Of a stretch of 6,097 nucleotides of DNA, positions 1 through 5,849 are shown piece by piece. Under the pieces are notes generated by a model. It saw only the letters and a list, made by a program, of their open reading frames with translations. It was not told the origin of the DNA and did no database searches. The stretch comes from Caulobacteraceae bacterium (lineage in GTDB: Bacteria; Pseudomonadota; Alphaproteobacteria; Caulobacterales; Caulobacteraceae). The DNA is taken from positions 1 through 6,097 of the forward strand of contig JAQGII010000365.1 of assembly GCA_028291305.1 (NCBI GenBank), read 5' to 3'. Each line of letters begins with the position of its first letter. Within the stretch, counting starts at the first letter, position 1. Both the position numbers and the translations under genes were made by a program.

Positions 1-1471
1 AAGCCTGGGGCTTGGTCCGGAAGTCCGCCGCCTTCTCCAGCGCCCCGGCCAGGGAGAACAGCGTGCCCTCGTCCAGGGTGCGGCCGATCAGCTGCAGGCC
101 CAGCGGCAGGCCGTCCTTGTCGAGACCGGCGGGCACCGACATGGCGGGCACGCCGGCCAGGTTGGCGGTCACCGTGAACACGTCGTTGAGGTACATGGTC
201 ACCGGATCGACGTCCTTGTTGCCCAGGGCGAAGGCGGCCGAGGGGGTGGCGGGCGTCAGCAGGGCGTCGCATTTGTCGAACACCGCCTTGAAGTCGTCGG
301 CGATGCGCCGGCGCACCTTCTGCGCCTTCAGGTAGTAGGCGTCGTAATAGCCGGCCGACAGCACATAGGCGCCGATCAGGATGCGCCGCTTGACCTCGTC
401 GCCGAAGCCTTCGCCGCGGGTGTTCTCATAGACCTCGGCCAGGGTCCGGCCCTCGGCGCGCAGGCCGTAGCGCATGCCGTCGTAGCGGGCGAGGTTGGAC
501 GACGCCTCGGCGGGGGCGACGATGTAGTAGGTCGGCAGGGCGTATTTGGTGTGCGGCAAGGAGACCTCGACGATCTCGCAGCCGGCGTCCTTCAGCCACT
601 CCACGCCCTTGGCCCACAGGGCCTCGATCTCGGCGGGCATGCCGTCGATGCGGTATTCCTTGGGCACGCCGATGCGCAGCCCCTTGACCGGCTTGCCGAC
701 GAAGGACGGGAAGTCGGGAACGTCCAGCGGCAGGCTGGTGGAGTCCTTGGGGTCGTGGCCGGCCATGGAGCGCAGCAGGATGGCGGCGTCCTCGACGGTC
801 TTGGCGATCGGACCGGCCTGGTCCAGCGACGAGGCGAAGGCGACGATGCCCCAGCGCGAGCAGCGGCCGTAGGTCGGCTTGATGCCGACGGTGCCGGTGA
901 AGGCCGCCGGCTGGCGGATCGAGCCGCCGGTGTCGGTTGCCGTCGCTCCCAGGCACAGGTCGGCGGCCACGGCGGCGGCCGAACCGCCCGAGGAGCCGCC
1001 CGGCGTGAGGGTCTGGTTGGAGCCGTTGGCGCGCCACGGGTTGGCCACCGGGCCGAACGCCGAGGTCTCGTTGGACGAGCCCATGGCGAATTCGTCGAGG
1101 TTCAGCTTGCCCAGCATCACCGCGCCGTCGCGCCACAGGTTGGTGGTGACGGTGGACTCGTAGGTAGGCTTGAAGTCGCCGAGGATTTTCGACGCCGCCG
1201 TGGTGCGGTAGCCTTCGGTGCAGAACAGGTCCTTGATGCCCAAGGGGGCGCCTTCCAGCAGTCCCGCCTCGCCCTTGGCGATGCGCGCGTCGGCGGCGGC
1301 GGCCATCTGCAGGGCGCGCTCGGGGGTCTCCAGCACATAGGCGTTCAGCGCCTTGGCGGAGGCCACGGCGTCGATGTGCGCCTGGGTGATCTCGACCGAG
1401 GAAAACTGTTTGGATTTAAGACCTTCGATCGCCGTCTTGAGGGTGAGCGAAGTCAGTTCGGGCGCGGCCAT
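1..1471 (-). CDS. gatA: GatA, amidase subunit A of Asp/Glu-tRNA amidotransferase (C-terminus cut by window edge)
   Basis: This subunit releases ammonia from glutamine (or asparagine) and passes it to GatB, which amidates Glu-tRNA(Gln) or Asp-tRNA(Asn) in the cytoplasm. The frame is open from the ATG at 1471-1469 to the left edge, giving 490 residues with no stop. The family is usually about 485-495 residues, so only a few residues should be missing. The amidase-signature triad is visible: Lys80 in GIKDLF, cis-Ser160 in [10 protein letters not shown], and nucleophile Ser184 in [10 protein letters not shown], 24 residues after Ser160 as in known amidases. The segment [10 protein letters not shown] (130-139) and the following GPVANPW are typical of GatA rather than of a generic amidase. 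The start is supported by a GGAG site five bases upstream, inside the end of gatC. gatC precedes it by two bases, so the pair is translationally coupled. No frameshift was found. The identity is secure. Confidence 0.97.
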   Translation of the reverse strand, partial: MAAPELTSLTLKTAIEGLKSKQFSSVEITQAHIDAVASAKALNAYVLETPERALQMAAAADARIAKGEAGLLEGAPLGIKDLFCTEGYRTTAASKILGDFKPTYESTVTTNLWRDGAVMLGKLNLDEFAMGSSNETSAFGPVANPWRANGSNQTLTPGGSSGGSAAAVAADLCLGATATDTGGSIRQPAAFTGTVGIKPTYGRCSRWGIVAFASSLDQAGPIAKTVEDAAILLRSMAGHDPKDSTSLPLDVPDFPSFVGKPVKGLRIGVPKEYRIDGMPAEIEALWAKGVEWLKDAGCEIVEVSLPHTKYALPTYYIVAPAEASSNLARYDGMRYGLRAEGRTLAEVYENTRGEGFGDEVKRRILIGAYVLSAGYYDAYYLKAQKVRRRIADDFKAVFDKCDALLTPATPSAAFALGNKDVDPVTMYLNDVFTVTANLAGVPAMSVPAGLDKDGLPLGLQLIGRTLDEGTLFSLAGALEKAADFRTKPQA

Positions 1472-1473
1472 GC

Positions 1474-1761
1474 CTACTCCACCACCTTGGGCACGACAAA
1501 GAAGTTGTCCCTGGACAGGGGGGCGTTGGCCAGCACCTTGGCCGGGTCGCCGCCCTCGGTGACCACGTCCTCGCGCAGGGGCAGCTTGAGGTCCACGGCC
1601 GAGGCCATCGGCTCCACGCCCTCGACGTCGACCTCATTGAGCTGGTCGATCCAGGTCATGATGGCGCTCAGCTCGCGCGCCAGAGGCTCCAGCCGCGCTT
1701 CCGGCTCGTTGAGCCGGGCGAGCTTGGCGACCTTGCGCACCGTCGCCGCGTCGATGGCCAT
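1474..1761 (-). CDS. gatC: GatC, subunit C of Asp/Glu-tRNA amidotransferase
   Basis: This small subunit wraps around and stabilises the GatA-GatB contact in the GatCAB complex. It has 95 residues, the normal size for the family. Family marks are the N-terminal VAKLARL helix (11-17), the [13 protein letters not shown] segment in the middle, the R-x-D-x-V-x-EG stretch, and the C-terminal end VLANAP...FFVVPKVVE. The ATG at 1761-1759 has a GGAGG four bases upstream. The stop TAG lies two bases before the gatA start. The hydrolase gene upstream on the same strand ends 80 bases away, and a candidate promoter lies in that gap, so gatCA probably forms its own transcription unit. Some read-through from the hydrolase is possible because no convincing terminator is visible. 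gatB, the third subunit gene, is not in this window. Confidence 0.96.
   Translation of the reverse strand: MAIDAATVRKVAKLARLNEPEARLEPLARELSAIMTWIDQLNEVDVEGVEPMASAVDLKLPLREDVVTEGGDPAKVLANAPLSRDNFFVVPKVVE
1477..1480 (-). promoter_or_regulatory. Ribosome binding site of gatA inside the end of gatC
   Basis: Read on the minus strand, GGAG lies five bases before the gatA ATG and forms part of the last sense codons of gatC (GTG GTG GAG TAG). Ribosomes finishing gatC are therefore already placed at the gatA start, which would keep GatC and GatA close to equal amounts. Confidence 0.7.
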
Positions 1762-1765
1762 GGGG

Positions 1766-1770
1766 CCTCC
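1766..1770 (-). promoter_or_regulatory. Ribosome binding site of gatC
   Basis: GGAGG on the minus strand, four bases before the gatC ATG. The spacing is slightly short but the core is a full match to the anti-Shine-Dalgarno sequence, and it fixes the gatC start. Confidence 0.7.
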
Positions 1771-1791
1771 GTGGGTTTGAATCTGGCGCAG

Positions 1792-1820
1792 GGGTTAGCC
1801 GCCGGGGCGGCCAGTGGCAA
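1792..1820 (-). promoter_or_regulatory. Candidate housekeeping promoter for gatC-gatA
   Basis: On the minus strand, TTGCCA (1820-1815) stands 17 bases from TAACCC (1797-1792). Extended upstream, the second box reads GCTAACCC, which keeps the GCTA part of the alphaproteobacterial -10 pattern GCTAnAwC but misses two later positions. A start near 1785 would give a leader of about 24 bases before gatC. The spacer contains a short GC inverted repeat (1798-1811). This was found by eye from consensus only. Its location in the only gap upstream of gatC supports it. Confidence 0.4.
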
Positions 1821-1841
1821 GGGTTGATGCCCGGCCGGGAC

Positions 1842-3671
1842 CTACGGCTTTACCCCCAGCACCCGCCCTGGCATGCCTGCGGCGTCGAAATAGCGGGCCC
1901 CGCCCGCCTCCTGATAGTCGAGCACGGTCGTGAAGCCGTCCGGCGCCGGCGGCGAACGGATGCTCTTGGCCACGCCGTCGACCGGCTTGCCGTTCTTCAG
2001 GCTCTCGCCGATCACCCGGCCCGTCAGCTTGCCCTTGGCCGGCAGTTGCAGCCTAAGGGCCTTGGCGATGGTCAAGGCCAGGTCGGCGTTGGACACCGGC
2101 GTCTGGTCGAGGAAGCCGGTCTTGAAGTCGGGGCCGACGGCGGCCATGAAGTTGTGGGTATCCCCCCGGCCGAAGCTGCCGTGGTTGCCCTGACCCTGCT
2201 GCAGCTCGCTGTCGGCGACCAGGATCTGGCAGGTGTCCGGCTTGCCGCAGGCGCCGGCGTGGCTGGCGAAGCCGACCACCAGGTCCGGCTGCGGCGTGAG
2301 CGCCGCTCCCTGCAGCCCCACCAGGCTCATCGGCAAGGTTCCGGGGATGGGGCCCACCGCATCGCTGGCGAAGATGCCGGCGGTGTAGTCCTGGGCCGTC
2401 AGCAGGGCGACGATGCGCGAGGCCAGGGCCTTGGCGTTCGGGCCCGGCAGATAGATCAGGTCGCTGCCGCCGTTGGCCGCCACCACCACCTCGGGCTTCG
2501 CCGGATCCGCGCCGAGGACGGCGCTGCCCTTGGGATGGAAGCCGCCCTGCAGGTCCACCGGCAGTCCGTTCGGTTGGAACAGGGGCAGGTTCAGGCCGAG
2601 GCTCAGGTCGATGGCCAGGAAGCCATGCGGCAGGAAGCCGGGGACCACGTCGCGATAGGTAATCCTGGTCGAAGGGCTGGTGCGGCTCTGCTTGGAGGTG
2701 GTGGAGAAGCCATGGTCGGCGGTGACCACGATGTCGGTGGTCTTGTCCAGGCCCAGGACCTTCAGCGCGTCGCGCAAGCGCTGAAGGTCGTTCGACGCGT
2801 TGCGGATGGCCGCCATCGTCGTCGGGCCGTTGATGCCGGGCGCGAGCTGGTTGAGGCTGTCGCCCTGGAAGTGCTGGGTGCCGTCCGGGTCGCGCGACCA
2901 GAACACCATGGCGAAGGGCCGGCCGGCCTTCTTGAAGCGCGGCAGCAGCACCTCGGTGGCGACCTTGGCGAACCAGTCCTGCTGCACGACGTTGGCCACG
3001 TGCACGCCGGGCATGTTGTAGGCGCCGGAATCGCCGTTGAGCCCTCTGTCGGGGGCGGCCACCGGCAGGCCCGCAGCCTTGATCGCCTGGGCCACGTCGG
3101 GGGCTAGCGGAATGCCGTCGGGCGCCTTCTGGCCGGTGGAATCGTCGATGACGATGGTCTTCAGGCCCGTGCGTTCGCCCACGTCCTGGATCGAGGTGGG
3201 GCCCAGCTTGCCGATGGCGGCGGTGGAGAAGCCGCTGGCGCGGGCGGCTGCGAGCAGGCTCTCCTCGTTCAGGTAGTTGGACCCGTACCGCCGGTCCATC
3301 AGGTCCAGCACGCCGTCGTCCTCCAGGGGCGCGACCACGGCGCCGACCGGGAAGCCGAGGGGCTGGGGCCCGACATAGATGCTGTTGCCGAAGTCGCCTG
3401 TGTCGCCAAGGTAGTGGCCGGTGGCGATGGCCGAGGCGTTGGGGGTGGTCAGGGTCGGGTAGAGCGAATGGCTGTTCTGGAAATCCACCCCTTCCGCGCG
3501 CAAGGCGGCCAGCGCCGGCGCCGTTTCGGGCGTGACGATGCCGGAGCGCAGGCCGTCGGCAACGAAGATGATCACATTGTGGGGGCGGCCCCGGCCCCAG
3601 TGGGTGGCCATGCCGATGCCGATGGCCAGGGCGACCGCCACCAATATCGCATTCGCATATCTTGCACGCAT
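1842..3671 (-). CDS. Membrane-anchored alkaline-phosphatase-superfamily hydrolase (type I phosphodiesterase/nucleotide pyrophosphatase-like)
   Basis: A 609-residue enzyme predicted to hydrolyse a phosphate mono- or diester outside the cytoplasm; the substrate is unknown. Residues 7-21 form a hydrophobic stretch after two arginines, either an uncleaved signal anchor or a signal peptide without a clear cleavage site. The two-zinc active site can be followed: Asp39 (FVADG), putative nucleophile Thr75 in YPTLTTPN (71-78), a possible oxyanion Asn96 (TGDFGN), Asp263 and His267 in PDGTQH, Asp319 and His320 in TADHG, and His497 in GNHGSFGRGDTHN as the likely last ligand. Cys475 and Cys481 could form a disulfide, which fits the periplasm. 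Thr rather than Ser as nucleophile and the TPN context resemble the nucleotide pyrophosphatase/phosphodiesterase branch more than PhoA. The ATG at 3671 is chosen for its AGGGA site six bases upstream and because the anchor follows directly. The frame stays open upstream but reads into the divergent gene. Family call is strong; specific function is unknown. Confidence 0.9.
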   Translation of the reverse strand: MRARYANAILVAVALAIGIGMATHWGRGRPHNVIIFVADGLRSGIVTPETAPALAALRAEGVDFQNSHSLYPTLTTPNASAIATGHYLGDTGDFGNSIYVGPQPLGFPVGAVVAPLEDDGVLDLMDRRYGSNYLNEESLLAAARASGFSTAAIGKLGPTSIQDVGERTGLKTIVIDDSTGQKAPDGIPLAPDVAQAIKAAGLPVAAPDRGLNGDSGAYNMPGVHVANVVQQDWFAKVATEVLLPRFKKAGRPFAMVFWSRDPDGTQHFQGDSLNQLAPGINGPTTMAAIRNASNDLQRLRDALKVLGLDKTTDIVVTADHGFSTTSKQSRTSPSTRITYRDVVPGFLPHGFLAIDLSLGLNLPLFQPNGLPVDLQGGFHPKGSAVLGADPAKPEVVVAANGGSDLIYLPGPNAKALASRIVALLTAQDYTAGIFASDAVGPIPGTLPMSLVGLQGAALTPQPDLVVGFASHAGACGKPDTCQILVADSELQQGQGNHGSFGRGDTHNFMAAVGPDFKTGFLDQTPVSNADLALTIAKALRLQLPAKGKLTGRVIGESLKNGKPVDGVAKSIRSPPAPDGFTTVLDYQEAGGARYFDAAGMPGRVLGVKP

Positions 3672-3677
3672 GGATAG

Positions 3678-3682
3678 TCCCT
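3678..3682 (-). promoter_or_regulatory. Ribosome binding site of the hydrolase gene
   Basis: AGGGA on the minus strand, six bases before the ATG at 3671. It decides the start, because the same frame remains open upstream to about 4133 without any anchor sequence or support. Confidence 0.6.
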
Positions 3683-3723
3683 GACTTTCGCCCGCCGCTT
3701 CTGAGCCGGCTTTGTGACAGGGG

Positions 3724-3752
3724 TTCGACGGTCGAGGCAACGACGCTATGCT
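3724..3752 (+). promoter_or_regulatory. Candidate promoter of the secreted protein-ruvX-tfoX-like operon
   Basis: TTCGAC (3724-3729) is 17 bases from TATGCT (3747-3752). The second box sits in GCTATGCT, which shares GCTA with the alphaproteobacterial -10 pattern. The -35 match is poor. A start near 3759 would leave a leader of about 43 bases before the ATG at 3802. It is weak, but no better pair was seen in the gap. Confidence 0.3.
3725..3735. repeat. Small perfect palindrome, possible operator half-sites
   Basis: TCGAC-G-GTCGA is an exact 5+1+5 inverted repeat that overlaps the proposed -35 box. Its position could suit a dimeric regulator, but a repeat this short may arise by chance in GC-rich DNA. 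Confidence 0.25.
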
Positions 3753-3790
3753 GCGGACAGACGCCGGAACGGATCGCACAACGCAACATG

Positions 3791-3795
3791 AGGGA
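3791..3795 (+). promoter_or_regulatory. Ribosome binding site of the secreted protein gene
   Basis: AGGGA six bases before the ATG at 3802. It favours this start over an in-frame ATG at 3748, which would put 18 polar residues in front of the signal peptide. Confidence 0.65.
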
Positions 3796-3801
3796 TGTCC
3801 G

Positions 3802-4506
3802 ATGAAATCGTGGGCGCGATGCGGAGCGACGCTGGCGGCGACAGTCGCGCTTTGCGCGGGGCCGGGCGCCGTCTGGGCCCAGGCGTCCGCTCCTTCTCCT
3901 GCGGGGCGGGCCAAGGCCGAGGGCGACACCCTGCTGGCCGCGGCCAAGGCAGGCGACCTGTTCGACAACCTCACCACCGGGGACGGCGTCGGCATCAAGC
4001 TGAAGCACAGGGCCAGCGGCCTGATCTGCGAGTTCAACGCCGGCTTCGCGACGAACAGCGTGATCGTGTTCGACAGCGCCCAGCGCGGCGACGAGATCGC
4101 CTGCTCCACCGGCGGCCCGGCCGGCGACCGCACCCTCTACGCCACGCGCGCGCCCGGCCGCACCCTCGACCAGGCCTTCGCCCACGACCTAGCCGAGGTC
4201 AAACGCAGCCATCCGGGGGCGCAGGACTACGACCTGCCCCGCGCGGCGGTCGACGGGCCGATCCTGTCGCTGCTGGAACGGCCGCCGATGCCGCTGTCCC
4301 GGACCGCCCGTTTCATCGCCGACCACACCTTCACCAGCGTCTCCAGCGCCATGGTCGGCGATTGGAGCCTGGAATTCCGCTACACCTGCCCCGAGGAGCG
4401 CCAGGACCTGGCCGCCGCCATCCTGCAGCCGACCCTGTGGGTCGCCACCCTGGCCCAGATCGCCAAGGTGCCGATCAACCTCGTCGACCCCAAACAGGCC
4501 GTCTGA
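3802..4506 (+). CDS. Secreted protein of unknown function, first gene of the ruvX operon
   Basis: I do not recognise a family. The 234-residue product begins with a textbook signal peptide: MKSWAR, a hydrophobic core at about 8-20, and a cleavage site after VWA (residue 26, before Gln27), so the mature protein of about 208 residues should be periplasmic or exported. There is no lipobox and no second membrane segment. After an Ala-rich linker (27-50) the protein looks globular, with alternating hydrophobic stretches suggesting beta structure (IKLKHR, GLICEF, SVIVF, WSLEFRYTC) and two likely helices (about 122-136 and 200-222). The mature part has three cysteines (76, 101, 196); two could pair. 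No catalytic motif is evident. The stop TGA is directly followed by the GTG of ruvX, so expression of the two is linked. It diverges from the periplasmic hydrolase gene. It is a real gene by start site, signal peptide and spacing; function is open. Confidence 0.85.
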   Translation: MKSWARCGATLAATVALCAGPGAVWAQASAPSPAGRAKAEGDTLLAAAKAGDLFDNLTTGDGVGIKLKHRASGLICEFNAGFATNSVIVFDSAQRGDEIACSTGGPAGDRTLYATRAPGRTLDQAFAHDLAEVKRSHPGAQDYDLPRAAVDGPILSLLERPPMPLSRTARFIADHTFTSVSSAMVGDWSLEFRYTCPEERQDLAAAILQPTLWVATLAQIAKVPINLVDPKQAV

Positions 4507-4980
4507 GTGGCCGTCCTCGACCTCCTCGACCTGCCGGCCGCCCTGCCCGCCTACGCCCCGGTGCTCGGCCTGGACCTCGGCGAAAAGACCATCGGCGTGG
4601 CGGTGTCGGACGCCACCCGCGCCATCGCCAGCCCGCTGGAGCTGATCCGCAAGGGCAAGTTCACCGACGACGCCCATCAGCTGTTCAAGCTGATGGAGGG
4701 CCGAGGCGCCAAGGGCGTGGTGATCGGCCTGCCGGTCAACATGGACGGCACGGAGGGGCCGCGCTGCCAGTCGGTGCGGGCGTTCGGCCGCAACCTGCTG
4801 CGCCTCAGGCCCGATCTGCCGATCGCCTTCTGGGACGAACGCTGGTCGACCCAGGCGGTGCAGCGGATGATGACCGACGAGGCCGACCTCAGCCGCGCCC
4901 GGCGCGCGGAGCTGGTGGACAAGATGGCCGCCGCCTACATCCTGCAGGGGGCGCTCGACCGGCTGGGATACGCCGCATGA
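4507..4980 (+). CDS. ruvX: RuvX/YqgF, pre-16S rRNA 5'-end nuclease (Holliday junction resolvase-like fold)
   Basis: This cytoplasmic RNase-H-fold nuclease is known in other bacteria for maturing the 5' end of 16S rRNA; an older annotation is putative Holliday junction resolvase. It has 157 residues. The fold marks are GLDLGEKTIGVAVSD (21-35) with Asp23, VIGLPVNMDG (72-81), WDERWST (109-115) with Glu111, and DKMAAAYILQ (138-147) with Asp138. Asp23, Glu111 and Asp138 form the expected acidic metal-binding set, so the protein looks active. About 20 residues precede the first strand. The GTG start at 4507 follows the TGA of the secreted protein with no gap and has no good Shine-Dalgarno site, which suggests translation by re-initiation. 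A second in-frame GTG at 4561 would remove the N-terminal extension and is less likely. The 3' end overlaps the next gene by four bases. Confidence 0.95.
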   Translation: MAVLDLLDLPAALPAYAPVLGLDLGEKTIGVAVSDATRAIASPLELIRKGKFTDDAHQLFKLMEGRGAKGVVIGLPVNMDGTEGPRCQSVRAFGRNLLRLRPDLPIAFWDERWSTQAVQRMMTDEADLSRARRAELVDKMAAAYILQGALDRLGYAA

Positions 4981-5312
4981 CGGCCGACCAGGCGACCCTC
5001 GCCATCGCCCAGGCCTTCGACGGCAAGCCCGGCGTCACGCGGTCGGCCAAGCCCGGTTTCGGCCAGGGCGGGCTGATGACCTCGGGCAAGCTGTTCGCCG
5101 TCGTTCGCGCGGACGACCTGCTGCTCAAGCTGCCCGCCGGCCGGGTCGCCGCCCTGATCGCCTCGGGCAAGGCGGGGCCGTTCAGCGCTGGCGGCGGGCG
5201 GGTGATGCGCGAATGGGTGCTGGTCAAGCCCGAGACCGCCCACCAGTGGCTCGCCCTGGCCAGGGAGGCGCAGGCGTTCGTGGCCGAGCTGGAAGCGAAG
5301 AAGAACGGTTAG
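4977..5312 (+). CDS. Small TfoX N-terminal-domain-like protein
   Basis: The 111-residue product resembles the TfoX/Sxy N-terminal (YgaC/TfoX-N-like) fold. Visible marks are the PGV turn near 18-20, a glycine-rich loop followed by a strand pair GGLMTSGKLFAVVRADDLLLKL (about 31-52, read in two parts), a Val/Ala-rich helix (57-63), then a Gly-rich loop and the MREWVLV strand (77-83), and a final helix (86-107). The GKxFA...LxxKLP...MxEW pattern is what I associate with stand-alone members annotated as TfoX/Sxy family. The C-terminal domain of true competence regulators is absent, so a competence role should not be assumed; the biochemical role of these short forms is not known to me. The ATG overlaps the ruvX stop as ATGA, with GGGA eight bases upstream, so it is translated together with ruvX. 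It ends tail to tail with the GNAT gene. Confidence 0.7.
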   Translation: MTADQATLAIAQAFDGKPGVTRSAKPGFGQGGLMTSGKLFAVVRADDLLLKLPAGRVAALIASGKAGPFSAGGGRVMREWVLVKPETAHQWLALAREAQAFVAELEAKKNG

Positions 5313-5321
5313 GGTCTGGAG

Positions 5322-5846
5322 CTACCGCCGCCGCATGATGAACTCGCGGTCGATCCAGGTTCCCACCGGATCGTCGTGCTCGCCGCATTTCTCGAACCCG
5401 TAACGGACGTAGAACCGCTGGGCGCGCAGGTTCCCGGAGTAGACGCTGAGCCACGGCCGGGGGCCAAACCGCTCGACCAGCCATGCCATCGCCAGATCCA
5501 TCAACCGAGGCGCCAAACCCGCGCCCTTTCGATCGCGCTCGACATAGAGGCGGTTGAGCATGCCGTCGGACGGCTTCAGGTCGGGATGGGGCATCTTGGC
5601 CGGGCCGGCGACGGCGTAGCCCACCGCCACGCCATCCGCCTCGGCCAGCCACACCGCCATCATTGGATCGGCGAGGCGCTGCTCCATCGAGTCCACGCCG
5701 TTGGAATGGCGAAGGTAGTGGACGAGGTCGGCCGGGGGATAGGGGATCGCCAGCTCCTCGACGAAGGTCTGCACGAACAGGCGGTCGGCCAGGGCCGACA
5801 GCGCCTCGGCGTCGGCGGCGGTCGCGCGGCGAATGACCGGCGGCAT
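5322..5846 (-). CDS. GNAT family N-acetyltransferase
   Basis: A 174-residue single-domain cytoplasmic enzyme expected to move an acetyl group from acetyl-CoA to an amine; the substrate cannot be read from the sequence. The order of GNAT elements is clear: the N-terminal strand with IRRATAADAEAL (5-16), a long variable helix region (17-60), the strand WLAEADGVAVGYAVA (66-80), motif A strand LNRLYV (97-102) followed by the acetyl-CoA loop K107-G-A-G110-L-A112 and its helix, and the motif B part LSVYSGNLRAQRFYVRYGF (133-151), typical of N-terminal-residue-type or small-molecule GNATs. In the pyrophosphate loop the usual Arg or Gln is Lys, a mild change. The ATG at 5846 lies three bases after the stop of the upstream gene, with only a weak GGG as ribosome site, which points to coupled translation. 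The stop is nine bases from the stop of the opposing TfoX-like gene. Confidence 0.9.
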   Translation of the reverse strand: MPPVIRRATAADAEALSALADRLFVQTFVEELAIPYPPADLVHYLRHSNGVDSMEQRLADPMMAVWLAEADGVAVGYAVAGPAKMPHPDLKPSDGMLNRLYVERDRKGAGLAPRLMDLAMAWLVERFGPRPWLSVYSGNLRAQRFYVRYGFEKCGEHDDPVGTWIDREFIMRRR

Positions 5847-5849
5847 CGG

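Larger units (their letters stand above)
3672..3801. promoter_or_regulatory. Divergent intergenic region between hydrolase and secreted protein genes
   Basis: These 130 bases are the only sizeable non-coding gap in the window and must carry the promoters of both diverging genes unless transcription enters from outside. A plus-strand promoter candidate and a small palindrome are listed separately. On the minus strand, TTGCCT 17 bases from TCACAA is a very weak candidate for the hydrolase, and I would not rely on it. No RNA gene or riboswitch-like structure was recognised. Confidence 0.6.

Noticed and set aside
551..1780. Long plus-strand open frame opposite gatA and gatC
   Set aside because: It lies fully antisense to two secure genes, is rich in Gly/Arg/Ala without domains, and follows from third-position GC bias. 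No ribosome site of note.
1798..1811. GC inverted repeat GCCGC-CGGG-GCGGC between the hydrolase and gatC as a terminator
   Set aside because: The stem is only five pairs, no T run follows on the minus strand, and it falls inside the spacer of the candidate gatC promoter.
1830..1839. Palindrome CCCGGCCGGG just after the hydrolase stop
   Set aside because: No loop and no T run, so not an intrinsic terminator; such GC palindromes are expected by chance at this composition.
1824..3107. 427-codon plus-strand open frame opposite the hydrolase
   Set aside because: Antisense to conserved active-site codons of the hydrolase; its composition (Gly, His, Arg, Val) is that of a GC-rich shadow, with no recognisable domain.
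3748..3801. Earlier in-frame ATG for the secreted protein
   Set aside because: It would place 18 polar residues before the signal peptide and has no Shine-Dalgarno site, unlike the ATG at 3802.
3672..4133. N-terminal extension of the hydrolase by 154 residues
   Set aside because: The extension reads antisense through the secreted gene; the start at 3671 has a ribosome site and is followed at once by the membrane anchor.
2053..4185. 710-codon minus-strand frame over the hydrolase and the secreted protein gene
   Set aside because: It is an Arg/Pro-rich alternate frame of the hydrolase, crosses the divergent gap and is antisense to the secreted gene.
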